A DNA stretch of 64,000 nt from Anseranas semipalmata (lineage: Eukaryota; Chordata; Aves; Anseriformes; Anseranatidae), in contig VXAA01004380.1 of assembly GCA_013399115.1 (NCBI GenBank), positions 678,116 through 742,115 of the forward strand, written 5' to 3'. Each line of letters starts with the position of its first letter. Position 1 is the first letter of the stretch. The position numbers and the translations under genes are program-made. Positions 37,280 through 47,829 of this stretch are shown one piece after another. The notes below the pieces were generated by a model. It made no database searches. It saw only the letters and a list, made by a program, of their open reading frames with translations, and was not told where the DNA came from.

Positions 37280-37690
37280 AGCCACATTAGTTACCAAGTT
37301 TTGTTGATAGCATTCTCCTTGGCTAATACACATACATCTCATACTGGAGGAGTGTGCACATGCATTAAAATGTTAGGAATATTCTGGCTTACCCAGCTCT
37401 GACACAGCATTCAACTCGCCAGGAATGTTCCGTTTTGCATGAGAAAGGCACAGCTTTTGTGGAGCTTAAGATATTGCCTTGTTTTAACAACATTTGCAGA
37501 AACAAACCACGATAACGATCACGCCTTATTGTGCATGAATAACTGCACTTTTCACGCTTTCATGGGAGTCTGGGAAAGGAAGAGGATGATCGTAGCTGAA
37601 TGAGAGAGGCATCCGCCCACGTGTTCTGCAGGAATTACGAGCATCAGCAGCACGGCTTACGTGTTCACAGCAGGACCTAGGTACAACAGA
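37280..37690. promoter_or_regulatory. Candidate CpG-retaining non-coding element
   Basis: The 3' half (about 37505-37690) keeps about ten CpGs in sequence of only moderate GC: accacgataacgatcacgcc, tttcacgctttc, gatgatcgtagc, catccgcccacgtgttc, attacgagc and cacggcttacgtg. That is far more than methylated vertebrate bulk DNA usually retains. It contains a CACGTG E-box near 37619. The 5' half contains gccacattagttacc and ttggctaatac. No repeat and no long frame. An enhancer or unmethylated element is the natural reading, but unproven. Confidence 0.4.
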
Positions 37691-38510
37691 GACAGCAAAG
37701 TCCAACATTACGATTAAGAAGACCACTTATCCACTGCCTGCCAGTCCTGGAAGCACCTGAACTCTGGACGTGTCTTGCAGCTGAACTTAGCCCTCGTTGG
37801 GTTGGTGCACCTCTGTGCACCCCAGAACTGCCCCACGGTCCCAGCCCCTGCAGCCCAGGCTGAACCCAAATACTGCTCCAAAATAGCATTTAGCCAGCCA
37901 GGGAGGGCACTTTTGGAGCTGGATGGATGTTAATTCCCACACCTGAGGAGACAGATTGAGCTGCACTTATGCATGCAGACGTCGCCTTACCTCTGTTTAT
38001 GCTCTTCCAAAAAATAAAAAATAAAAGGTCCTTCTGGTAAAGTCTGCTTGAAAATTGTGACCTATTAGGCTACAGTAATATACCTGATGTTATGCTGCAA
38101 GACGGGAATTTAAGAGGAAATTTTCAAAGGCAGAGGGCAGTTAGCTTCCCAGTAGCATTTAACTTTTCATAGTATATGGGGGCTAGCTTCTAACATGCCT
38201 TGGAACAGCATCCTCTTTGTTATTGTTTATTTGGCTCACACCCCTTTCCAGAAAAAGGAAAACAATTCTGATCATTTAGAAAAACATAATTCTAAATGGA
38301 TTCTAAAGTTTTGCTAAGCAATAAACTTTAAGAGAAAATCATATTACTTTAGAGTATTTCTGGAGACTATATCAATTCCAGACTCCTTGCTATTGTGCCA
38401 TAGCTCTGGAAAACAATTCACAAATGCTAAAACAATCTAACAGAAATAAGTGAAGTAAGGATGAAAAAGAATAGCTTTGGATCGGGGGGCGTTCTACCAC
38501 AGCTCCCATC
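37690..38510. other. Unannotated unique sequence
   Basis: No gene was recognised. A small A-rich stretch lies at about 38010-38026. Confidence 0.5.
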
Positions 38511-38790
38511 TCCCTGTGTCATATGCAGCTCATGATTAGCATTTGGCTGTGTTTTGTTATTATTTTCAGCACAGTAGTAGAGTGTGCATTAATTAGGCTA
38601 ATTATTGTGAGCTGTAATTTAACTCAGTAATCAAACTCATAAACCAAGCATTATCAAATTTATAAACTCAGCATGCTCAAGTGTCCTTAGCGATAATGAA
38701 GTTGCTGAGTCAGATTATTCCCTTGCAATTGTTGATGATGTTGGAAAGAGATTTGGACTGTCTTGCATTCAGTATTTCCTGCACCTGTGT
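38510..38790. promoter_or_regulatory. Candidate conserved non-coding element
   Basis: Very dense homeodomain-like cores: cagctcatgattagcatttg, gtgcattaattaggctaatt, gtgagctgtaatttaactc, and agcgataatgaagttgctgagtca around 38690 (which includes an AP-1/MAF-like tgctgagtca). No open frame, no repeat. One of the clearer enhancer-like blocks; conservation not tested. Confidence 0.42.
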
Positions 38791-38850
38791 TACATGGACA
38801 AGAAAAAATAGCCAATACTTGAGAGCACTTTGAGAATCCTCAACATGGTT

Positions 38851-38900
38851 AATTTTTTTTTTTTTAACATAAAGCAGCAACAACTTTTTTTTTTTTTTTA
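38851..38900. repeat. Two poly-T runs
   Basis: Two T homopolymers of about 14-15 bases, separated by aacataaagcagcaacaac. Confidence 0.8.
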
Positions 38901-40960
38901 AGCTTGTTTTGCAGAGATGAGTTTGTTTTGATTTTTACTCCAGTGGCAATGGAACCTTTTGTGGCTTTGCATACTTCAGTCTCTTCCTCATAATCACGTT
39001 TGAGTAAGACAAACAAGTATCTGGTATCTACAGAACTTTATTTCTACAGATTCAGAAAATTTTGGCCTCTTTACACAGGTCAAATGTTGTGCCAACAGAA
39101 GCAGGGCTGACTTCCTAACATTGTTGTATTAACATACCTCAATTTTAGCCTGGGGGAGAGGGAAATGATGTTGTTTGGAATGAGATGGTAATTTACTTTC
39201 CATGCTTTCTCAGTCCTAAGGCATCTTTTCAGGATGAGACAGCCAGCTGTGTAAATTGAAATTGGTGAACAATTGTCCACTGGAGGCTCTAACATCTGAA
39301 AAGCAGAGTTATATGCTCTTCTCTGTCCATGTAGAATATGGTGTTTTCATTTTACAGGGATAAGGGATTTACTGTTAAATTAATGGACATTTCAAACTCC
39401 AGTGGCAACACATGTTAGTGCCTGCATTACTGGGAAATAACTTGCATCTGTGCAAGTTATCACTTGGAAACAAAAGCTTCCGGTTACTTTGTGATGGCAC
39501 GAGAAAATAACACATTCGACCGGCGTGCCAGGGGAAATGAGGTCACAGCTCTCTCTGAACACCGTGCAAGTGGATATCTCATGTACAAGTTAGGACAGGC
39601 ATTAAATTGGTTATGCTTCAACTTCTGATTTTTGTTTTCATTAACATCTGCACTATTATGTGGCCTGGAGCATTTTGTCCTTTTTGTAGCCTTCCTCAGT
39701 AAAGCCACAGAAAGCTGATCTCAAATTCACATTAAAGGCCTTGGATTTTCGGGTCATTCCTGACAGCAAAGGCTCAGTTCTGTTGCTTTTCTCATGGTAT
39801 GACACCTACACCCCAGTTGATATCCTCACCTTCACGGTCTATCTTCACATCAGTTTTTAGCTGTACTTGGTGAAATCACAAGGTCAGCCTGCAGAGTACG
39901 TTAGACCTAAGTGCTTCTGGGCCAAAAGGATCAGAAAGCTACCAAACTGTGAGCTGCACAGCACTATGTTTAATGGTCATTTACCCTACACACCGCCAAA
40001 AGCTGAAGTCTGTATAGTGTTCAAGGTTTGCGTGTGATCATATGCTCTGTCTGATCCCTGAACTTATCCCCTGACTTCCTGAGCCGAGAGCAGGATAAAT
40101 AATAGGTCTTTACTGGTTCTCCTGCAGGAAGGTCCTGTAATTTGCAGGGTGTAATCACAGTGCTTATATGTACACATAAGGCAAACTTTCTGAAAAAAAA
40201 TGCCTTGCTTCAAGTGTCTTGACCTGAGTGACAGCAAAACCTGGTAGAATTCATAGAGTTGTTGTATAACTGCAAGTTAGTATAAGGACACAAAATTATT
40301 GAATGTAGGTGAAAAATAAATGAAAATAGTGGAGCCGAAAAACTGAGGTTCTTCGTTCACCCTTCATTCAGATCCTCCCTCCCTCCAGAGAAGCAGTGGT
40401 GTCTTCTCTGTGTGCAGCAAAGCTGAGGGGTGCAAGCCTACAAGCCAAGCTACAAGCTACCTGCCCTGAGAAGAGAGAAATTTTGCTGTGAACTGAGTGA
40501 AGCTTTCCTATAAATGTTATTATTATTTTTTTTTTTTAAGTACATTGATACCACTGAAGCAATTCAGAACTTTTGCCCCAGCTCAGGGTAAGTAAACACT
40601 GCTCTAGAAGCTTGTTCACTACAAGCCATTTTAACCTCAGCATAAATGTTTTCTTTTTTTCCCTCCTTTTTCTTACTGTGCCTTGCCAGGTATAAGAAAA
40701 GACCATATGGTAATATTGATACCTTGTCAATCAGACGACAGGCTGTCATTTTCTATTTAAATGTTGTAGTAAGTCATTTTGGGGGGTAAAAGATAGACTA
40801 TGTCTCTGAAATCTGGCAAAGCATTGAAAAATTGTACCCATACATTGGAATATTCTGCTAAGTACTAAAAATGACAAATCCTAATTTTCTCAGGCCTAAT
40901 CCTGAGATATATTTTGTACACATAACTGCCAAGGTCAAAGGAAGATAAAAGACCTGGAAA
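38900..40960. other. Unannotated unique sequence
   Basis: No gene or repeat family was recognised. Short A- and T-runs only. Confidence 0.5.
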
Positions 40961-41010
40961 ATACCCTAAGTCCATTGAATATATCATTGTTTATTCCTTT
41001 TTTAATAAAG

Positions 41011-41188
41011 GAGTTTCAAGAAGCAAAAACATATCATTATGACTTAACTGATTCTCCTATAATAACTGCTTTTGATTTAGAAGATGAAATTAAATTAGCA
41101 GATAAGCTCTTTTATTTCTGCTCGGTCACTAGTGTATTCAAATGGATGCAACTTGTCCCTTTAGAAGGCACAGGAACAAAAACAAAAT
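41011..41188 (+). other. Speculative exon-like segment
   Basis: A pyrimidine-leaning stretch ends in tttttaataaag before gagtttcaagaagc, and an open frame continues to a donor-like gtaagg at 41189. The 178-nt segment translates to a balanced, acidic, protein-like sequence (begins EFQEAKTYHYD; acidic patch FDLEDEIKLADK). It is within a frame open from 40975 to a stop at 41203. I recognise no family. Branch site and pyrimidine tract are weak, so a chance frame is the more likely explanation. Confidence 0.12.
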
Positions 41189-41798
41189 GTAAGGCAGTCA
41201 CTTAGTAATCTATGTTTTGTATAACTACTTGGAAATTCAGCTTTGCTATCATTATTTAAAGCTCATAAACAAGACATACTGTCAGTGATTCCCGTGACTG
41301 GAATTCATGGGAATTGTCTAAACAAAATGTATTCACTCCTCTTATGTGTAACCAAATGCATAAATGTTGTCTTTTTATGCCTTACAGATGGTTTGTATCT
41401 CCAGAGATTTATAGAAGAATTCATAAATTGGCATCACTGGTATGTCAGCAATGTGAAGCAGCCTCTGCTCCCATTGTTGCCTGACTGTGAACCTGCCACT
41501 GGCTGAAAGAGTTTGCTTCAAATATCAGACTTGCAGTACAGCTCCAGTGTGATGTGAAGCTGACCCTCCCCTGTTTTGGGAGCTCCCTAGAACTAAATAT
41601 ACAGCTTGATAAGTATGAATTGTCATCTCTTTAGGTCATCTATTTCTACATCCTTTCATTCTCTTGCCCTGGCACTGCAGGCTAAGTAGACAGGAGATAT
41701 TGATTAAGTAACTCAAAGGAAATGATTGTAACCAAATGCTCTGCTGAGTGCACCCGCAAAGAGCTCCAAAATCATAATAAGTGAACTGGTGCACTTGT

Positions 41799-42062
41799 CG
41801 TCGGGAGCAGCATATTCATCCAACGGTGACCTGTCAAATTGACTTGTTAGCATGGCTGATAATACTCCAGCATTTCCACTGCTAGAGAAGAGCAGGGAAC
41901 ATCACATATGCTTTCAAATAACTTACGAGGAGCATCACAAAAAATGCGTTACTCGTACTTTCGCAGACGATTTGCGGAAGAGCTGGGAATTGAATCCAGA
42001 TTGCCCGATTGCTTATGCGGGGCCTTATACACAAGACCAACCCCCCTTTTGAAGCACGACGT
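41799..42062. other. CpG-retaining block with two open frames
   Basis: About 13 CpGs lie in 264 bases, ten of them within 41925-42062, although GC content is only about 46%. The by-eye observed/expected ratio in the core is around 1 or above. Two forward frames are open through it (41852-42052 and 41908-42147). It could be a conserved unmethylated regulatory element, an exon, or a young insertion whose CpGs have not decayed. I cannot recognise either translation. Confidence 0.35.
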
Positions 42063-42452
42063 TCTGGTCTTTCTCTATTTGACAGTCCTTTCCCTTGTTC
42101 TCATTTGTCTTTTGGATGTGCTGAGTTGCTCATGTGAAGATTGCTAAAATCACAGCACACAAGATATTGCCAGATATGATTTCTAAAACCCGTGTTGCAT
42201 ATATGTAATATCACACAGGTCCAATGTAAATATGTACAGTGCTTTATAAATAGATTAATATGAGACTGCCCACAGGAAGCTTACTTGTGGAAGAGCAGCT
42301 CACTCAAAATGAATCCAGGCAGGACCAAATGAATGCTGGTTCTGAGAAATTCCCAAGATATGACTTACACACCACTGTGGTATCACAGAGCTTTCCCTGC
42401 AGGATTAATAACAACATCTTTTGTACATTTCCCCCTCCTTGATCAAATACAG

Positions 42453-42580
42453 CAGCAATATGGAGAAAGGGAAGCAAACCTAGTCTTTTTGGAAGGATTA
42501 AAGAGAGATTCGGTATTGTGCGAATCATTTACAATGCGATTCCTAGATATGTATTCACCTTATGATCTACATGATTGTAG
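42453..42580 (+). other. Speculative exon-like segment
   Basis: A good-looking acceptor (a CT-rich stretch, then gatcaaatacag before cagcaatatgg) leads into a frame that stays open to 42593, with a weak donor gtag|gttact at 42581. The translation begins QQYGEREANLVFLEGLKRD and ends near DMYSPYDLHDC. No known family was recognised. Without transcript evidence this is a curiosity, not an exon call. Confidence 0.12.
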
Positions 42581-42599
42581 GTTACTTTGTTAAGACCAT

Positions 42600-43250
42600 A
42601 AGAGATTAGGACAAAAGCCTAAAACTGGAATCCACTGGACAGTGACCTTGAACCTGCGGAGGAGGTCTGAGGTCAGGAGACTGAGGATCACAGCCCGGAG
42701 CAGGACAAACACCTATTTGATAAAAAACTTAATCCAGCCTGGATGCAACAGATACCTGGATTTCTACGGCCAGGTAAATGAAACATGTAAAATGGGACTT
42801 GTCTTGGAACATGAAGGTACCTGTTCATACAGGTTTGGAGATGAGACAAGATAGGTCCAAAATTTCACTCTGGTTGGATTATGCACGTGTCCAGAAGGAG
42901 GCAGAAACAGCCATTTGGACATTTTTCCCATTTTGGCTTGTCCAACTAGGGTCTAGAGAAGTTTTTGCTGACTTCACTGATTTCCATAGACATTCTGAAA
43001 TTTTAGTTATGGCAACAGTTGCAATGGTCAAGAATCCACTTTAATTGAGCATCTCCAAGAGTTAAGAGGAATCTGAGCAGCTGTGAGGGAGTCCATGGGA
43101 CCAAGAAAGAGCTAAATCCTGGTTTCATCCATGAGATTCCAGAGAGCAGGGGTGTAGCTTGATTTACGGGGAGGTGCAAACTCTCGGCCGGAGAATGCAG
43201 AAGGAAGAGCCTCAGGGGGATCTTTGATGAGAGAAAACAATCTAGACATA
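42600..43250. other. Unannotated sequence
   Basis: Two overlapping forward frames (42642-42854, 42778-43044) continue the open-frame-rich stretch. A donor-like cag|gtaaatg occurs near 42773. No protein family was recognised. Confidence 0.4.
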
Positions 43251-43256
43251 AATAAA

Positions 43257-43345
43257 GACTTCAATGGATTTGTCCCTTCATTATTTTGGAGCCTGCTCCA
43301 AAGCCTCACTAAGTCAATAGAAGAACTCCAGCTGGGGCTTAGGTG
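43257..43345. repeat. Decayed amniote dispersed-repeat fragment
   Basis: The words gacttcaatggatttg, ggagcctgctccaaagcctc and actaagtcaatagaagaactcc, then cagctggggcttagg, follow the order of the old amniote repeat reading 'ggagcctgatccaaagcc' and 'attgaagtcaatggaaagac'. This is the best match of that class in the window. Family name not assigned. Confidence 0.55.
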
Positions 43346-43613
43346 AAGAGCTGAGGGTGCAATTTACACACAACTCATGTCATTCAGGAACATTTCTGCA
43401 TGGCACGGAAATATGCTTGTTAAAGCACTGAGCTGACACTGAGAAGCATGCTGCTATTACAGGATATTCTTTCATTGAGTTACTTGTTGCTGTCCAAGAA
43501 AATAAAATATAGGAAACCCTTTAGTGTTTCATCAAATTCTTGCTCATTTCAAAGAGTACCAATATTTCTGTGTCTGGCTCACATATTAAAAAGTTTGCCT
43601 GCATATTAAGTTT

Positions 43614-43615
<2 letters not shown>

Positions 43616-43654
<39 letters not shown>
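43616..43654. repeat. Poly-T run (39 bases)
   Basis: An uninterrupted T homopolymer. Directly 3' of it, gtcatag (43655-43661) and ctatgac (43680-43686) form a perfect 7-bp inverted repeat with an 18-base loop. Confidence 0.92.
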
Positions 43655-43655
<1 letters not shown>

Positions 43656-43689
43656 TCATAGGCTTAGCTTCAGATCTTTCTATGACTTT

Positions 43690-44380
43690 TACTAGGGGCT
43701 ATTTTTGAAGGATTCAAGTCTGTTTTGTCAGTATAACCTACAATTTCTAATGAGTGTTATTTCAGAAGAGAATTTTCCATTGGTAGGTAGGAGAAAATAA
43801 GGTTACCTTAAAATTTAATAAGTGTTATTTACTTTGTATCTACTAATAAATCCCACTGTACATCCTGCTTTCCAAAATGCTAGAGGTTATGATCTCTTCT
43901 TATATGGTGTCTAGAAGTTAAAGAAACATTTAATTATTTCACTTAAGGAAATCTTAGACTTTTCTTTTTCTACCTTTTGATTTTTCACTTGTACAGCCAG
44001 GTGACAATTTTACTATCACTAATTCTAAAAGTTTTTGAAAGATATTGTAATATTTCATCCTGTTCAGTCAGTCATTCTCCTTCCAATATTATGATGATAT
44101 GATCGTATTTTAACCACAACATACAGATGTTTCCCATTTCTTCAGGGCCCAGTACAAACCCAATTACAATTAGTGCAAAGGCCTTCCTTGGACAGAGTAG
44201 ATTTTAGATAAGGAATAAAGCATGCTGTAAATTCACATTCATAAGCATTGTGTGTGTATGTGTGAGTACATAAATACCTTGTAAACAGTGTTAGGTTTCT
44301 TGGTAAAAGTACATTACTATTACGATATGTTACTAACAATACTTGTATATATGCATATATACTGTATTAGCCCATTGACA
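43690..44380. other. AT-rich unique sequence
   Basis: No gene or repeat family was recognised. Confidence 0.5.
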
Positions 44381-44810
44381 TCAATATGCTTTTTTAAATC
44401 AGCAGCAGAAATAAATCTGTATCTGTAGCTCCAGTGACCCTAATACATTGCTATCATTCATGTTGTTCTGCTCTCTGTTGAATTATACCATAACAGACCT
44501 CTGGGTTGTATTTTTTACATTCAGTTATGTTATAATAATTGCCCTGCAATACCTGGGAGACAATTGAAATGAAACGAGTGCATGGAGTTCTGTGGCATGA
44601 AATATTTCTCCCCTTGTACTGGGATCTTTTTAGTGCTGTTTTACTGTTAATAAATACATAAGCAGCTTTGTCAGTTTAAGGAACTATTTTTTTTAGTCAT
44701 GCAAATTAGGTATCTTTGGGGAGGTTTTGAAAATGTGTTTGAAGAACTAATTAAAATGCTGTTACAAACAATAACAACCAGTATTTGCCAAATAGTTTTC
44801 AATTCATTAA
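44380..44810. promoter_or_regulatory. Candidate conserved non-coding element
   Basis: The block includes a POU octamer at 44699-44706 in tcatgcaaattagg, gaactaattaaaatgctg (around 44745), ataataattgccctgc (around 44532) and ctgttaataaatac. It has no repeats and no frame. The 12-mer catgcaaattag also occurs at 311-322. Texture-based call. Confidence 0.32.
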
Positions 44811-47350
44811 TGAAACTTAAACAATTTTTATTTGCTTAAAAATAGAAAAAATGTTTCAGCCCAAAGTTTCTTATTCCACCTTACATCACTAGTTAGATAT
44901 TAAATATTACACACATAAAAATGTAAACATCAACACACAGAACCTTTCTCTTTTACTTATTTTTAATTTTGCTATTAATATTTTAAGTTTCCTCACTGTG
45001 TGTGTATGTGTGTATGCGTAAGAGTGCACGCATGTGCCTCTGATCTGGCTTATACACTGTACTAAATTGTTCAGTAAATACACTGCAGCAGGATAAGGTC
45101 TAACTGGAAGAAAATTGTTGTGAGTTACAGGAAATTAAAAAATTCCTGCAATACCAACCCACTACTCAAAGTCAATCTGTGGTATCCCACAATCCACTCG
45201 GCTCTGAAGTCAAGCCAGAATGATTTTTGAAGAGTAATTTCAAGCCTTATAAAGGGTCACATCATGTATTAAAGCCATATTTGCTTCTGTGTTTTGTAAA
45301 TTTTGAACTCATTACTAAACCTTTGTCTCTTATACTGTACGTCTGGCTCTGAACTCCCCTTCATCAATCTGATCCTTAAAACTCCAACAGAAAACATGCG
45401 ACACATTTTCCCTGTGAAAAAGTGGTAAAACATAAATAGTTACAATCTCAAGGTGCCAGCATTTAAGGAAGGCTCTAAGAAGCTTATCATTTTTTTTTCT
45501 ACTTAAGATAGCAAAATCTTGAGCAAGAGGTTGCCCAAAACTGATATTTTCTGACCACCTTTGGGAAGTGGTGAGTGCCCTCAACTCCTGTTGACTTCAC
45601 AAGAGATTAAGAAAGCTCAGCACCTCCCAGTATCAGTCCCACAGATATATATCTATATCTATTCATATACACACATACATATATAATGAACTGCTAACAA
45701 ATGGTGGATCATCTACTCTTTTCCCTGGCCAAATCCTTTGTGAAAGGATCAGACCCAAGGTTAGAGGTAAAACCATATGCAATTTACAATAAGCAAAACG
45801 TGTCTATAAACAAAATACAATTGGAAATCTGGGAATCATTTATATAGAAAGTGCTGGCAAAGTGCAGGCATATGTGTACAGAACAGTGCAGCACCTCTAC
45901 AGATTTCAGCAGTTCCATTTCTGAAGTTGCTAAGCTGAACCTTTATCATAACTTGAGACTGGGAAAAAGACACACCATTAGTTAAAGACAAGGGTTTTAC
46001 CCTCACAGCACATTCAGAACTGGGGTGACACTGTACATCTAGAAACCCAAGAAAGCTGTGTGCACAGCTTGGAATTTGATTCTTCTAACCCCTCTCCCCT
46101 TAATAGTGTTGTCATTGATCTGTTCTCACTCAAGGATACCCGCAGTATTTCATTATGTGCCTACATCACATATTTACACTGACTGTTCTAAACCCTTCTA
46201 TTTTCCCTGAATATTTCCTTTTTTTCATGATAATAGTCCTGAAGTGAATCAGCTAGAAGAGCCTGGAACAATCTAAGCAGGCATTCAAGGAAGATATCCA
46301 GGAAAGTGGTTGCAAAATTAGGATGAGATGCAGCTTAGGCAGGGACCGCAGCTCCCAGGAGCATGCATGATGAAAACTCACCCATCATGTGGCTTTCCTC
46401 TCTCTGTCACATGGATGGCCCAGCCAGGTCTGGATGTGGGCAAGAAGAGAGAAGGACGTATTTTGGCCATGCTTTCTGCCATGTGGAGCACATTGATACA
46501 GTCAGAGCTGTTCAGGCAGACAGTGGGTCAGAAAGAACCACCCCTGGTGTGCAAGTCGTATAAGCTTTCTTGAGAAGCCAGGAAATGCTTAGATAGCTAC
46601 ACAGACACCAGGCTGGATCTGGATGAAGCACCAAGCTCTACTGAAGCTCCAGCATGGCTGCATGCACTTGACAAGTAAAAATACCCATGTATTCCCCACA
46701 CCTGCACTGTCTTTTCTCCTGAGCTGCAAGCTCCAAGAGACTGGTGACTGAACACAATAGCAAGGACAAGAAGAACAAGAGAAGATGACAGTTTTAATAT
46801 CCAACACTGAGTCTAAGGGAAGAGGAATCCACCACTGTATTTCAGCATCAGGAAGCGGTTTCACTGTGTGAAGAGCTGGTACAATAACTATGATGCCACT
46901 CTGAGAATTGTGGGTCCTCAAATTAATTCCTTTTTCTGCCCTGGATGTCTTTTGAGGCCATGGGGATCTCATTTGAGCTATGTCTTCACAAAAGAGACAG
47001 TTCTACTAGTGGAAGAATGGCTTGGCTGGTCAGTGGCACCCAAGCTGTGATGGATGATAAGAGTAAGGACAGAGCAGCACTATCCCAAACCCTTCAGCAC
47101 ACTGGATAATGGAAGTACGAAGTTCCACTGTGTTTAAGTCAAGTGCTTTGGGTTTCAGTGGTTAGTATGAAGATAAACCTTTCATCTCTGTAACCACTGT
47201 TCAGCCTGCATTGGTCTTAGGAATCTATCTTGGTGCAGGAGAACAATGAATTATTCAGACAACCCGGTCTCCAATACTGACAAATGCTGGTTCCATCTAT
47301 AGTCAACGTAAAGTAGCCTTGATGTTTATTTTAGCAACTTGAATAGGAAG
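44810..47350. other. Unannotated sequence with old repeats
   Basis: No gene was recognised. There are short GT-rich words at about 44997-45040 and TA/CA words at about 45645-45685. Open frames at 46.3-47.0 kb on both strands are short and unsupported. One repeat fragment is listed separately. Confidence 0.45.
45571..45642. repeat. Decayed amniote dispersed-repeat fragment
   Basis: gtgagtgccctcaactcctg, ttgacttcac and gctcagcacctcccagtatc track the old amniote pattern in which 'tgccttcaactcccattgac' is followed by 'gctcagcacctctcaggatc'. The word order is preserved with scattered substitutions. Confidence 0.55.
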
Positions 47351-47465
47351 CTTAAATACAACCTTAGTTTCCCACCTGCAAAACTGGGGCAATAGCATCC
47401 ATGATACTCTAAAGGTGTGGATAGGAGAAATATCTTGAGAAAGATTGTGGGATTATCTCACACCA
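47350..47465 (+). repeat. MIR-like SINE fragment
   Basis: cttaaatacaaccttagttt, then cccacctgcaaaactggggc and aatagcatccatgatact, parallel the MIR core and 3' segment ('cttaacctctctgtgcctca', 'gtttcctcatctgtaaaatg', 'gggataataatac'). The following aaggtgtggataggagaaat fits 'gggttgttgtgaggattaaa' poorly. Sense orientation on +. The tRNA-derived head is not recognisable. Confidence 0.5.
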
Positions 47466-47766
47466 TTATAATGTGGGACATAGTCATGATAGAAATCAAG
47501 AGACTAAACCAGAACTGGACCAAACTAAATTACGGATGTTGCAGAGGAAATCTGCTGCAACATGTGAGATACTAACTTTGCTCTGAGACAAATGAGACAC
47601 AAATTCTTGTGCCTGATAAGACAAGACAGGTGAGTGATGTATATGATCTCCATGAATCCCTGGCTACCTCAGGCTGGAAATGGCAGTATATTAAGTCTTC
47701 TACTTGAAGAAAGAAATTTCACAAGAAAATGAATACAAGGCATTAGAGCTAAAAGAACTGCTGGTA

Positions 47767-47826
47767 AATATATATATATACACATATATATATATACACA
47801 TACACACACACACACACACACATACA
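47767..47826. repeat. Compound (TA)n-(CA)n microsatellite
   Basis: Alternating TA blocks are interrupted by CACA and end in about eleven CA units. Alternating purine-pyrimidine sequence of this kind can adopt Z-DNA and is usually polymorphic. It generates the Cys-Val and Tyr-Ile repeats of minus-strand frames here. Confidence 0.92.
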
Positions 47827-47829
47827 GAT

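Larger units (their letters stand above)
33900..37280. other. Unannotated unique sequence
   Basis: No gene was recognised. Open frames at 35676-35996 (+, 106 codons) and others up to 75 codons lack any recognised domain. Reverse POU octamer at 36857-36864. Confidence 0.45.
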
